This document shows, one piece after another, positions 25,801 to 34,828 of a DNA stretch of 64,000 nt. The translations under genes were made by a program, and so were the position numbers. How positions within the stretch are numbered: position 1 is the stretch's first letter; every line of letters starts with the position of its first letter. The DNA comes from Podarcis raffonei (taxonomy: Eukaryota; Chordata; Lepidosauria; Squamata; Lacertidae), in the NCBI RefSeq assembly GCF_027172205.1, contig NC_070607.1, positions 20,312,069 to 20,376,068 of the forward strand. Reading direction: 5' to 3'. The notes beneath the pieces were generated by a model. It was not told the origin of the DNA and searched no databases. It saw only the letters and a list, made by a program, of their open reading frames with translations.

Positions 25801-28800
25801 CTTTCCCTGTTCTGGTCATTTCTGTATCAGAAGGTGATTGCAAGATCAATATGTGCAAACAAACTGCACAGCAATGTTCAAAAGGTGGGTGCGGAATAAA
25901 AGGTACAAACTCCACCTACTTCTCCACCTTTCAGGTGTTGAGACAGGCTTAGCACACAAATCTGTTTCTCAATACGCAGCCCAGATTTTTGGTATGTGTA
26001 TGTAGATGATTCCCTCCTAACACACAAAATACCCAGCAGTGTTGCTGCTGCTTAATGAAATGGTCCTAAATTGAAAAATGAATGCAAATTATAAAGGCAG
26101 GCTTGTGATAGATGCCTCTGCTTCTGGGTTAGTGCTGCTGCTTTTGCTCATAAGTGCGATCACTAATATCCTTGGAAAGGGCAGGTAACTTTTCCTTCAA
26201 AAACTTCTACTGATAATGACATCCGCTGTGCAAATTGCACAGCATGGATTGATCTTTGCTGTCACTATAATTAGCTGTATGTGCTCTGGGGCACAGCAAG
26301 AGCTGAAACCTTCATCACATGTGGACTTATTAGATCAGATGTTCTACAAAAGCATATGCAATCCATTGGTTATGCACCAGTTGGGGATTTCCTAATTGTC
26401 TTATTGGAGTTTTCTAATAGCTGCACTATTCAACTATGAGAATCTGAAAATTATTTTTGTTGAAAATTTGACTTTTCAGTCCCTTGTGCTCCAGAAAGTA
26501 TAATAATTGAAGAGGATGAGCCAGGCTACATGGCAGTGTCATGGTCAGATGTTGACCTGGGTGATTATTATGTGGTCTTTGTGAAAAGCGATGATGGCTT
26601 GGAGGTGCACTGCAACACATCACATACCCAGTGTCACTTCCAGTCAGACTGCGGCTTCACCTATTTTATTAGTGTCTTTGCCTATAACAAGGCAGGGCAG
26701 AGTCCATTAGGTGACATATTTAACTATACCACAGGTAAGTGCCAGTTTATTTTTTGCATGTATATTTGGTATATCTGCATGGGCATTATATAAAGCTAGA
26801 AACAAGCTTTGAGTGGTGAAATAGCTCCGTGCTTGTGTGTTTGTGTATTCACATGTTTTTTAAGATGAAATGGAATATAAGGGATTCCAAGATGAGACAA
26901 AGTAGCTTCATCTTTACATAACAGTTAGGGCTGGTGACACGTAGGTGACCCAGCAAAAATTAGCACTCTAAGACAGGGGTTGTCAACCTGGTCCCTACTG
27001 CCCACTAGTGGACATTTCAGGGTTCTAGGTGAGCGGTAGGGGGTTCTACAGCACAAGCTGAATCCTCCTTCCGAGCACTGGTGGGCGGTAAGGAAATTTT
27101 ACCCTCAAGAAATATGCATTAGTGAGAGGTAGGTATAAAAAGGTTGACTACCCCTGCTCTAAAAGCTTCACTATCTGTTCCTGAAGGATGAATGGCTCAG
27201 ACTAAGAAGCCAAGCTAGTCTCATCTCTCCTCCAGACAACCTGTTTATTCAGCTTTCATCTTGAATTGCTTGCACAAAGCTTACTGTACATGGTGGGTAG
27301 ATTTTGTCCAGTCTTAAGTGAGCATCCATTCTTCCCATTAATTGTTAGCTCATCCCAGACTTTTTAACACACTTTCCAGACTGCAAAAAGACCATTTTGG
27401 GGGAAGTGGATTTGTCCTGCTAGGGTGACAGAATGCTTTCATCCACTTCAATCTGCAAACTTAAAGTACAGTGGTACCTCGGGTTAAGTACTTAATTCGT
27501 TCCGGAGGTCCGTTCTTAAACTGAAACTGTTCTTAACCTGAAGCACCACTTTAGCTATTGGGGCCTCCCGCTGCCGCTGTGCTGCCGGAGCACGATTTCT
27601 GTTCTCATCCTGAAGCAAAGTTCTTAACCCGAGGTAATATTTCTGGGTTAGCGGAGTCTGTAACCTAAAGTGTATGTAACCCGAGGTACCACTGTACTGT
27701 TATGTATTTGAATCCATTCCAGAAAATACAGACCATCAGTAACTTAATAGGACAAGGTGGTACCCTATTAGTATTGTATAATATGAGCCCTGCTGAGTTA
27801 ATAGCTGCATCCCCACCACCTGCAGTGATGGTGCTGAAGTGCAGCAAAAGGTGGATCAGCAGTCCATCTGTTAAACTACCAGCATAGTACAGAGATGAAG
27901 ACCCCAGGGCTCCAGTCTGTTTTGAGATGCTTGTCCAAGTGACTTCACATAACAATCATTGCATCAAGAACTAGTTGGTTAACCTCTAATATATTCCTAA
28001 ATATTGCACTGATCCTGGCCTGACTGCACTGACTGCCGCTTAGTTTCCAGGCCCAATTCAAAGTGCTGGTTTTTACCTATAGAGCCTTAAATGGCTCAGG
28101 ACTACAATACCTCAAGGACCACCTCTCTCTCTATGAACTGACGCAGACCTTCTCCGTGAGCCCTCTCCATGAGAGATCCAAAGGGTGGCAACACAGGAAT
28201 GGGCTGTTCCTGCGGTGGCAACTCGTTTGTAGAATGCACTCCCCAAGGAGGCTTGCCTGGCAGTGTTATGTACTGAAGTTCTCACCCTGGGCCAGCAGGG
28301 GGATACTGTAGATAGTTTTCACTCAGGTCCCCATATGCAAATAAGGAATTGAAAGTGACGTTCAGTGATTGGATAGTTACAGAAAATGGTTACTGTTGCG
28401 TTCTAGTGGAGCTCTATATAAGCAGGCTGGCTGAACCCTTCAGTTCAGTTCAATTCTGGCCTGTAAATAAACAAGAGCTGTTTGAAGAATCGCTGTGTTG
28501 TCTGCTATGTTCACCCACAACTTAACAGGCACCTTCATTACATATCTTTAGGCACCAGGTGAAAATGTTTCTCTTCAGGTGTTTGGCTGATTAACATTCT
28601 ATGGCCTTCTGTGTGTCAGTGGGAAGGGGTGTTATTGGTTTGTTTTGCTTGTGTTTTCATTTTATTATATATTTTGTGTTGTCATTTTGCATTTCTATGT
28701 TGCGAACCGCCCTGTGATCTGCCAATGAAAGGTGGTATGCAAATTGAATGAATAGTAAAATAAATATTGCTGCATTTCCCCTTTTTTCCCTTTAGCACCT

Positions 28801-31800
28801 TGCTGCCCCAGTGATGTTAACCCAGTGTTCATTTCCAGTGATACAGTTCAGATTGTTTGGTCTCCTGTCCGTGGTGCTGAAATGTATGAAACCAAAGCTG
28901 TGGATTGGACCAACGAATTGCTATGCAATGATACTGCGACAGTTTGCACCCTTTCTGCACTCCAGTGTAACACCCAGTACAATATAACTGTTTATTCATT
29001 CAGTGAAATTAGAGGCAGCAATACATCATGCACATCTAAACACGTGGCAACAGGTACTATTTCAGTTTACAATTTACAAGTTTCAATTTACAAGTTAAAA
29101 AGTAACTGTACAAGCTGTAAAGGTGAACCAGTACTGCATTGTAACTCATATATTGGAACTATTGGAACTGAACTGAGTATATTTGTCATACTGTTTTGAG
29201 TGGAAGGAAATATCTAGTGGAATTTCTGAGTTCAGACTGCTGTTTCAAAATCTGATCTGTTTTGTTTTGCATACTCATCAATCTCATGTATGTTTTGCTG
29301 GATTGCACCACTCCCAGACTGCACTTCTGGGAGATAAAATATTTAAGTGCTCTCCCATTTAAAATATTTTGCATATATAAAGCTAACATGTCAGGGACAT
29401 TTTGAGATAGCATTCCCCCAACACACTAGCTCTGAATATGCAGGATGGTTTTGTTTGTGCTGTTCTGACATCTTAAGTACACTCCAGCTGTGTGTTTTGA
29501 CTCTGGGATTAACATTTCCAGTAGGCATTTTGATTTGCAAAACTTTAGGTCACTGATTCTTTTAGAGCTGCAATCCTAGCCATTCTTGTAATTTAAATGC
29601 TAAGTATGATTTACTGCCAACTTCAAATAAAAATGTTCATTGCTGCTGCTAACAACTGTGTCTCAAAGGAGTTTTAAAAAACCTGACTTTAGTCTGTCAA
29701 ACCAAACAGAACATGGATCTAATGCCTTTGGTTTTTGGGCAGGTCTTTGTACCAAGAATGGGAAACTGACCCTTCAGATGAAGCTGGGCTCCAGTCTCTA
29801 CCTACCTCTGCTAACATGGCCAATGGTCAGGAATGAAGGAGTCCAACAACTTATAGAAAACCCCCAGTTCCCCATCCTTGCTCTATATATCAGCATTGTA
29901 CAACAACTTGTTGCCCTGTGCCCCTGAGTTTGCACATAAAACACTATGGCATTATGGCAGTTAAGCCGCTACTAACCCCTCTAATTTGGTACCCTAAGAC
30001 CTTTTAGGACTTTCAACTGATTGTGCTATGGAGAATGTATTTATTTCAAGGTTGGTTTTCTAAAGACTGAAAATACACCCACATGCAAATTTAAGTGAAA
30101 TGTTTTGGGAGGGGAGCAAAACTTGGACAGAGAGGATACAGCCTTTGTAACACTGTTTTTTTTTAAGATCATAGATTCTTAATAATCCACAGCTGTCTTA
30201 GTGCAACATAAAATCCATAAATAAGAATGCAGTTTGAATTTGCTCCATCTAAAATCTTTCAGCTCCATGTAGTCCGGAAATAATAAGTGTCTCAAAGGAT
30301 GCTCTTTCTGTAATTAGTGTGCACTGGCATGCCAATAATGATGAAGCGATGTACACAGTCACTGCCAAAGGAGAGGCAGGAATTTGGCATTGTGCAAGCT
30401 CGGGAAATTCATGCACCATCCATAATCTTCCATGTGGGTCACTGTTCTCTGTCAGCACTGTAGCAAGCACAGAAGCAGGTCACAGCTTGCCTAGTTACAG
30501 TGTGCCTTTGGAGACAGGTAAGTTACAATTGCTGAGATGTTATTTACCTTTTAGGTATCGCTCCCTTTTTATAACAGGGGACAGCAGCTCATCATCTGAG
30601 CTGAAGTTTTAACCAAGGTCGCCCATATCCAAATACATCTGCTGGCTAACAATGACTCCTTATGTATCACAAAGATAGATTGGGAGTTATAGTACTTGCA
30701 GTATGTCAAAGGATATACAAAGTATATACAAACAGTTGATCAAATATGGTTAACGATTGGACCAGCTCATACTGCCTCCTCGGGTACCAGGGGTGGACTT
30801 AAGTCTTTCAGATTTCAGTGGCACTCTGTGTGCGGCCATAATTTGGCACCCCTATAGCCTGCCTTCCATTCTGCTCATGTACTACATTAATTTCAGTGGG
30901 TCTAGTCACTAAATCCCACCCAAGATGTATCATGGATCAATGATTAAACAACTTCCAAATTAAATGAAAATTTCTGTGTATTTTTTAAAAAATTCATATA
31001 GTTTGCATGGAGATTAAATAAAAATTAGTCTCAGTAATGACTTATGTCTGCCAGCAGGGCCAGCTATTCCACTTGATGCATGTATGGGCCATATGGGGCA
31101 GAGATGGGGAACCTCCAGATGCTGTTGGAGTCCATCAGTCCCAGCCAGAATGGCCAATGGTCATGGATGATGGGAGTTGTAGTTCTAGGTTCTCCATCCC
31201 TGATCTAGGGTGACTGAAGGGAAAAAATATGATGCAGGAAATAAAAAGTGGGGGTGGGGTAGTATTTAACAAATAAATATAAAAAATCAGCACAGTATAT
31301 TTATTCTCAGTATATTTATGGTGGCAGCTATTCTGCCTGGTGGAACCTTTTTCTTTATATCCTTATCAGTGGTTGCTATAGAAATTTGGAAGGCATAAAT
31401 TATTTACGGTGCTAAGCTCCTTTCTTTTGTTACAGACTGTACTGCAACAGCATACCTGCACCTATTATTTGTCCGTGACACCCCACAGAACCCCCGATTT
31501 GTTCTCCGTTTACCTGATATATGTCCTTTATATCTATTAGAAACTGCAGTGAATAAGTAAAAAAATATGGTGACCAGTTAAAAGCTTGTGATGCAGGCAA
31601 TTGGGAATCATTTTAAATTTCCAACTAAAGTGCCAAAATATCACCTAAGAATGTAGTTCTGTGCATGGAGTAAATACACACACAATCACTTACTAAGTAT
31701 TTTCTTCTTTCAAGCACCTTGCTGCCCAGTGGATCTCACAGTAACTCAAGTGACACAGTCTGTAACAAACATCAGCTGGTCTACTGGGACCGGCGCAAAG

Positions 31801-34800
31801 ACGTACATAGCAATTCTGGAATCGCACAAAGGACGTGCCAGGTGTCACACACTCCAAAACTATTGCCTCTTGGGATGCATTACATGTGGAACCAACTACA
31901 GTGTGTCTATCAAAGCGATCAGTGAAACAGGCTTAACATCAGATTGCATATACAATGGATTTTCTTCTAGTAAGTATGTGAAAATGTATTTTTAAGTACC
32001 AGCATGGTATTTCTACATTTCCACCCTCATGTTAAATGCTCAAACTATGCTCATTGGTTTGGATCCTGAAGTTAGATGGAAGCTTGCAGAAGGGGGCTGC
32101 CATCCCTTCCTGCACATGTCCCTCTTTCCAGAGGGTTAAGACTCCTGAGTGGTGTGGACTATGGAATGCTGTGGAGAACAGAGGAAACAACATTGGGCAA
32201 AACAAGGCGAGGCATCTCTCCTTGCTTTGGGCAAGTTTCCTATTTCTACAGCAGACCCCCCCCATCCCACCCTACACTGTTCAGAAGGATCCCATGACAC
32301 TCTTGAGAGACTTTTCAGAGGGAACCAGAAGGCTGAAAAAGCTCATTTCTGGGAATCTGCTGCTGCTTGCGGTTTTCTGGGCCTAGCCATTCCTAGATTA
32401 CTGTCCTAAAGGTAAAGGTACCCATGACCATTAGGTCCAGTCGTGACCGACTCTGGGGTTGCGGCGCTCATCTCGCTTTACTGGCCAAGGGAGTCGGCGT
32501 ACAGCTTCCAGGTCATGTGGCCAGCATGACTAAGCCGCTTCTGGCGAACCAGAGCAGCGCATGGAAACGCCGTTTACCTTCCCGCTGGAGCGGTATCTAT
32601 TTATCTACTTGCACTTTGACGTGCTTTCGAACTGCTAGGTTGGCAGCAGCAGGGACCGAGCAACGGGAGTTCACCCCGTCACGGGGATTTGAACCGCCGA
32701 CCTTCTGATTGGCAAGTCCTAGGCTCTGTGGTTTAACCCACAGCCGCGTCCCTTACTGTCCTAGACAACTCCTAAAAGCTTACATTTTGAGAGAACCTAC
32801 AGTACTTGATTAGGACATTGTGAAAATTTTCTCCATTTCAATTGATAAAAAAGAAATCTGGCCACTTTCTCGTCTATCCCCCAAGAGGAATGAGCAAACT
32901 GAATTAATTGTTCTTGGTTGTTTTCCTCCTTTAGGTGCTTGCTGCCCTTCTGGGGTTAAGCTATATAGACTGGGCAACAATGGCATACGAATATATTGGC
33001 GGACATCTAAAGGTTCAGTCAACTATAGTACAGATCTTTATGGCTCAAAAGGAAATTTCACCTGTACACCAAACACAGACCTGACTTATTGTGATATTAC
33101 CGAGATACCCTGTGGCGATGTCTACACAGTTGTGGTGTCACCTGTAACTGATAGCGAGGGATCAAAACCTGCATTTTGTCCTAAGAAGATATATTCAGGT
33201 AATGACTTGTGGGCCTTTGGCAGTAATGGCAAAAGGGGACAGAAGCTGGGCCTTAAGATAGTGGAAGAAAATTGAAACTCTGGAAACTCCTTGAAACAGT
33301 CTACACTTGGTGGCTACTGCACAGAGCTCTTATCACATGAAATCTCCATGCCATTGTCAGCCAGTTTTGGTGATGGGTTATGGTGGCATGGCAACTGTCT
33401 CTACCTGAAGGTGTGTGGGCATGATTCCATTTTATTCATCTTAGCCACTGTTGCATCTGATGAAATCAACTCATCCATAAAAGCTTATGCCAAAATAAAT
33501 GTATTCTCCTTTAGAGTCCTGCAAGACTCGTTTTTGCATGGATTATGGTTTCTGTGTAAGCTACCTTTAAACACAATAGAGCTGCCGATACTGCAGTGGC
33601 TAGTGGAGTATTTCTAGAAAATACTTATAGCAGCTTGTCAATGATCCCCTCCCCTCAGTCCAGACATGTGCTTGCCAATCTGAATTATTCAGATTTGTGG
33701 GGAAATTGCTAATCATTCTCCAGACAGGTAATGTAATATTGGTATTTATTCTGAAAACAGCTATTGTTGCAATTCTACCCATTTAGAAGCATGTTTATTG
33801 ACTGAATCTTAGTCAAACTCCAATTCATTGCATTTTCGAATTTTCAAGTTAAAACCATCACTTTAAATTAAAACAAATTGGTTATGCTTTTTTCTAAGTT
33901 ACATTGTGAAATCCTCTTTGGAAAGCACCGTTCAATGACTCTTTCTAGCTGTATATATATGTAATTTTGCATTTCATTTTCTAGTGACATGCTCCGGAAG
34001 TTCAGTAGGAATGGGTAAGTGATTGCATCAAATTCCTCTTCTAATAAATCAATATATTTTACCCAAGCTGAAAATTCTTTTAAATATCTTTTGGGATTTT
34101 CTATTTTTTTAAAATCAATTTTATCAGAGGCCAAATTGCACTGTTTTATTTTCCATACCTTTTGCAAAGAAATATATAATAGTCAATAAAGTTTGGGTTG
34201 TATCCAACGGCGTCACTCAGATTATAGCAAGGCCTTCATTAGTGGAACAAGAAAGCAATTTTCAGCCATTTAAGGAAATAAGCAGCAGCAGCAGCAGCAG
34301 CAGCAACAAAACACCAATCACTTTTGTTTCTAGAGGAATTTGTTCTCAAACTTACACAAGTTTTTCAACCCTGACCATGAAGTAAACACTGATTCACACA
34401 ATCTCAACAAGAGGTAATTACCAATCTAAATATTGGTAGATGTCAAAAGCTACCTTATGTCAAGGCTCAAGCTGCAAATGTATTTTCAATACAAGTGTTT
34501 CTAGTCAACTAATATTACCATCATTCTATGCATTTTCCTGAAGGTCTTCAGGAGTCAAAATAGTCCCCCTGCATCCCTGCCCCCCATCATCAGGAAGGTT
34601 GCATGGTCTTAAGGGAATCAAGTCCCAGCACTTCTCATTTTACAAATTAAAATGCTGGGAAACTACATTTTACCCATGTAGGATTGATGAAAATGAGACA
34701 AAGTTTTAAAAATAAAGTCACTCAAGTCTAAATTGCTGTGTTTAAACATTTTGAATAATATTCCAGTGATTTACAGAGGAAAGCGAAGTTCAGAACACTA

Positions 34801-34828
34801 CCAGGTACTACAGGAAAAGAGAGAATGA
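14931..34828 (+). CDS. FNDC7: FNDC7, fibronectin type III domain containing 7, complete
   Basis: Thirteen exons join into 830 codons plus stop. Residues 1-27 form a signal peptide with a hydrophobic core (IFSGLIFINI) encoded by exon 1 and a 19-nt microexon. Nine fibronectin III domains follow, one per exon, all phase 1-1 and 255-264 nt: residues 28-113, 114-198, 199-285, 286-371, 372-456, 457-542, 543-627, 628-712 and 713-800. A short basic tail (801-830) contains VIYRGKRSSEHYQ. Later domains carry paired cysteines (PCCP, ACCP) and NxT/NxS glycosylation sites. No membrane segment is seen, so a secreted protein is likely; its molecular role is not established. Blocks such as DLGDYYVVFVKSDDGLEVHC and LYRLG match my memory of human FNDC7 closely. 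The gene lies head to head with STXBP3 and tail to tail with PRPF38B. Confidence 0.95.
15405..15600 (-). mobile_element. tRNA-derived SINE, diverged
   Basis: On the minus strand the tRNA-like head (GGCTCAATG, TCCCAGAATCAACCCC) precedes TGAGCTAGATAGACCAGTTG and a TATTTA-rich end. The same family recurs at 21.43-21.63 kb and 48.65-48.93 kb. It lies in FNDC7 intron 1. Confidence 0.65.
16040..16127 (+). mobile_element. 88-bp MITE with 10-bp target duplication
   Basis: The terminal inverted repeats are TAG-TGTCAAC-TTTCCCTTTT-like. The exact repeat CCAGTGTCAA flanks it at 16030-16039 and 16128-16137. A duplication of 8-10 bp fits hAT or Mutator-like elements; which one is not settled because the outermost bases are ambiguous. 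It lies in FNDC7 intron 1, about 270 bp before the microexon. Confidence 0.85.
16395..16413 (+). CDS. FNDC7: FNDC7 microexon 2 (19 nt)
   Basis: ATTCCTTCAGTGAACACAG lies between a pyrimidine-rich TTTTACAG acceptor and a GTAAAA donor. Phase 0 in and phase 1 out is exactly what is needed to join exon 1 (phase 0) to exon 3 (phase 1); joining them directly gives a stop. It encodes IPSVNT plus the first base of a glycine codon. Confidence 0.78.
17130..18035 (+). mobile_element. LINE 3' fragment, clade uncertain
   Basis: The coding remnant reads VEDILHYLPYCPLYIGPRR and VALFALGAKKIRKE in the plus frames, a pattern seen at the C-terminus of non-LTR reverse transcriptases. It ends AATAAAGTTATTTGGATTGG. 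The frame is interrupted. It lies in FNDC7 intron 2. Confidence 0.65.
17206..17240. repeat. 16-bp perfect hairpin with 3-nt loop
   Basis: GTTAACTGCAATACCA (17206-17221) and TGGTATTGCAGTTAAC (17225-17240) are exact reverse complements around TAT. A further direct copy GTTAACTGCAATA follows at about 17249, leading into ATATCATATGATAT. Confidence 0.92.
18504..18761 (+). CDS. FNDC7: FNDC7 exon 3 (FN3 domain 1)
   Basis: 258 nt, phase 1-1, TTGCAG to GTTAGT. It begins GFTVSVYDVTSRSVYLQW and ends EAQTMQLT, a full FN3 fold with the usual Trp. Confidence 0.93.
19214..19589 (+). mobile_element. Sauria-type SINE, full length
   Basis: 376-bp tRNA-derived SINE. The head contains GGTCGAATCCC (B box), the body CCAACCTAGCAGTTCGAA and GATAAATAGGTACCGC, and the end is ACCTTTACCTTTGCC. 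The perfect 12-bp repeat AATGTAGAACTT flanks it at 19202-19213 and 19590-19601. Its likely mobiliser is Bov-B LINE. It lies in FNDC7 intron 3. Confidence 0.93.
19790..19856. repeat. (GT)n(GA)n compound microsatellite
   Basis: About 17 GT units run straight into about 15 GA units with one interruption. Confidence 0.97.
20200..20440 (+). mobile_element. TA-flanked MITE, family A, copy 3
   Basis: 241 bp from CAGTGGTACCTCGGG to GGTACCACTG, TA on both sides. It has two 16-bp subterminal units at the left end. Confidence 0.92.
21427..21630 (-). mobile_element. tRNA-derived SINE, diverged
   Basis: Same family as 15.4 kb: TTCTGCATGCAAAGCATGCA near the tRNA-like end and CAGATCAGACTATTTGTCCA in the body. 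It lies in FNDC7 intron 3. Confidence 0.6.
22355..22609 (+). CDS. FNDC7: FNDC7 exon 4 (FN3 domain 2)
   Basis: 255 nt, phase 1-1, TTTAAG to GTATCT. It encodes APEIPTIEQAYSKL, SITVEW and GLKAATLYKITIRS. Confidence 0.95.
22830..23170 (+). mobile_element. L2-like LINE 3' fragment, old
   Basis: Reads RAFTVVAPRFWNALSKEAHL, the conserved end of L2-clade reverse transcriptases, then a TTT-rich 3' UTR ending in a CAACAACAACAA run. It is a short, diverged relic in FNDC7 intron 4. Confidence 0.75.
23412..23669 (+). mobile_element. TA-flanked MITE, family A, copy 4
   Basis: 258 bp, the longest family A copy, with TA on both sides. The extra length comes from three tandem units of the 16-bp TTACATACGCTTCAGG motif beside the left terminus. 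Confidence 0.93.
23970..24230 (+). CDS. FNDC7: FNDC7 exon 5 (FN3 domain 3)
   Basis: 261 nt, phase 1-1, TCACAG to GTAAGA. It encodes VLAAPILTASS, IVVSWRAVYMAVGFFVSI and LYTIKAHAWDANG. Confidence 0.95.
24414..24469. repeat. 28-bp tandem duplication
   Basis: Two adjacent copies of a unit beginning GACAGTGGGTTTTATCC; 26 bases are identical between copies, so the duplication is young. It lies in FNDC7 intron 5. Confidence 0.93.
24815..25072 (+). CDS. FNDC7: FNDC7 exon 6 (FN3 domain 4)
   Basis: 258 nt, phase 1-1, TTTTAG to GTAGGT. It encodes PHAPGDVQVVFDSGAL and CGVEYSLSVVASNEAGSS. Confidence 0.95.
26480..26734 (+). CDS. FNDC7: FNDC7 exon 7 (FN3 domain 5)
   Basis: 255 nt, phase 1-1, TTTCAG to GTAAGT. 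It encodes VPCAPESIIIEEDEPGY and the highly conserved DLGDYYVVFVKSDDGLEVHC block. Confidence 0.96.
26974..27156 (+). mobile_element. hAT-type MITE
   Basis: 183 bp with CAGGGGTTGTCAACCT and AGGTTGACTACCCCTG ends. CTCTAAGA (26966-26973) and CTCTAAAA (27157-27164) form an 8-bp duplication with one mismatch. It lies in FNDC7 intron 7. Confidence 0.93.
27469..27694 (-). mobile_element. TA-flanked MITE, family A, copy 5
   Basis: 226 bp, opposite orientation, TA on both sides, one 16-bp unit. Confidence 0.93.
28020..28760 (+). mobile_element. L2-like LINE 3' fragment, interrupted by a solo LTR
   Basis: Starts with FKVLVFTYRALNGSGLQYL, the usual L2 C-terminal start, and ends with a GAACCGCCCTGTGATCTGCC 3' UTR and an A-rich tail. 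The 28264-28527 solo LTR splits it; without the LTR the L2 sequence is continuous. It ends about 35 bp before FNDC7 exon 8. Confidence 0.8.
28264..28527 (+). mobile_element. Solo LTR of an endogenous retrovirus-like element
   Basis: 264 bp starting TGTTATG and ending CTTAACA, with a TATATAAGC promoter box and an AATAAACAAGAG poly(A) signal in LTR order. It sits inside an L2 LINE between GGCAG and GGCAC, a 5-bp duplication with one mismatch. No internal region is present, so this is a recombination fossil. It is younger than the L2 around it. Confidence 0.82.
28796..29053 (+). CDS. FNDC7: FNDC7 exon 8 (FN3 domain 6)
   Basis: 258 nt, phase 1-1, TTTTAG region to GTACTA. It encodes APCCPSDVNPVF, VQIVWSPVRGAEMYETKAVD and CNTQYNITVYSFSEIRGSN. 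Confidence 0.96.
29754..29880. mobile_element. hAT-like short element, diverged
   Basis: Ends CAAGAATGGGAAACTG and CAGTTCCCCATCCTTG, with a TGGCCAATGGTCAGGAATGA core shared with 31099-31202. Flanking duplication is weak (5 of 8). Confidence 0.65.
30263..30517 (+). CDS. FNDC7: FNDC7 exon 9 (FN3 domain 7)
   Basis: 255 nt, phase 1-1, TTTCAG to GTAAGT. It encodes APCSPEIISVSKDALS, CTIHNLPCGSLFSVSTVAST and LPSYSVPLET. Confidence 0.95.
31099..31202. mobile_element. hAT-like short element
   Basis: 104 bp, ends CAGAGATGGGGAACCT and AGGTTCTCCATCCCTG, core TGGCCAATGGTCATGGATGA. ATATGGGG and ATCTAGGG flank it (6 of 8 match). Fainter copies occur at about 25416-25480 and 45675-45755. Confidence 0.75.
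31715..31969 (+). CDS. FNDC7: FNDC7 exon 10 (FN3 domain 8)
   Basis: 255 nt, phase 1-1, TCAAG to GTAAGT. It encodes APCCPVDLTVTQVTQSV, NISWSTGTGAKTYIAILESH and CLLGCITCGTNYSVSIKAIS. Confidence 0.95.
32409..32752 (-). mobile_element. Sauria-type SINE, full length
   Basis: 344-bp minus-strand copy from the tRNA-like head near 32752 to a CCTTTACCTTT end at 32409. The perfect 11-bp repeat TTACTGTCCTA flanks it at 32398-32408 and 32753-32763. It lies in FNDC7 intron 10, about 180 bp before exon 11. Confidence 0.94.
32935..33198 (+). CDS. FNDC7: FNDC7 exon 11 (FN3 domain 9)
   Basis: 264 nt, phase 1-1, TTTTAG region to GTAATG. It encodes SACCPSGVKLYRLGNNGIR, NYSTDLYGSKGNFTC and CGDVYTVVVSPV. Confidence 0.95.
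33425..33545 (+). repeat. Old amniote interspersed repeat relic
   Basis: TTGCATCTGATGAAATCAAC, AAAGCTTATGCCAAAATAAA and GTCCTGCAAGACTC match a short repeat widespread in reptiles. An opposite-strand relic of the same family lies at about 45375-45500. Confidence 0.5.
33985..34014 (+). CDS. FNDC7: FNDC7 exon 12 (30 nt)
   Basis: Small exon between TTTTCTAG and GTAAGT, phase 1-1. It encodes VTCSGSSVGM, matching the C-terminal tail of the family. Confidence 0.9.
34281..34305. repeat. (AGC)n microsatellite
   Basis: Eight AGC units in FNDC7 intron 12. Confidence 0.95.
34767..34828 (+). CDS. FNDC7: FNDC7 exon 13 (C-terminus)
   Basis: Starts after TTCCAG and encodes VIYRGKRSSEHYQVLQEKRE then TGA at 34826-34828. 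A weak AATAAA candidate lies at 35800-35805; the real poly(A) site is not fixed. Confidence 0.88.

Noticed and set aside
32424-32708. 94-codon frame
   Set aside because: It lies fully inside a Sauria-type SINE.
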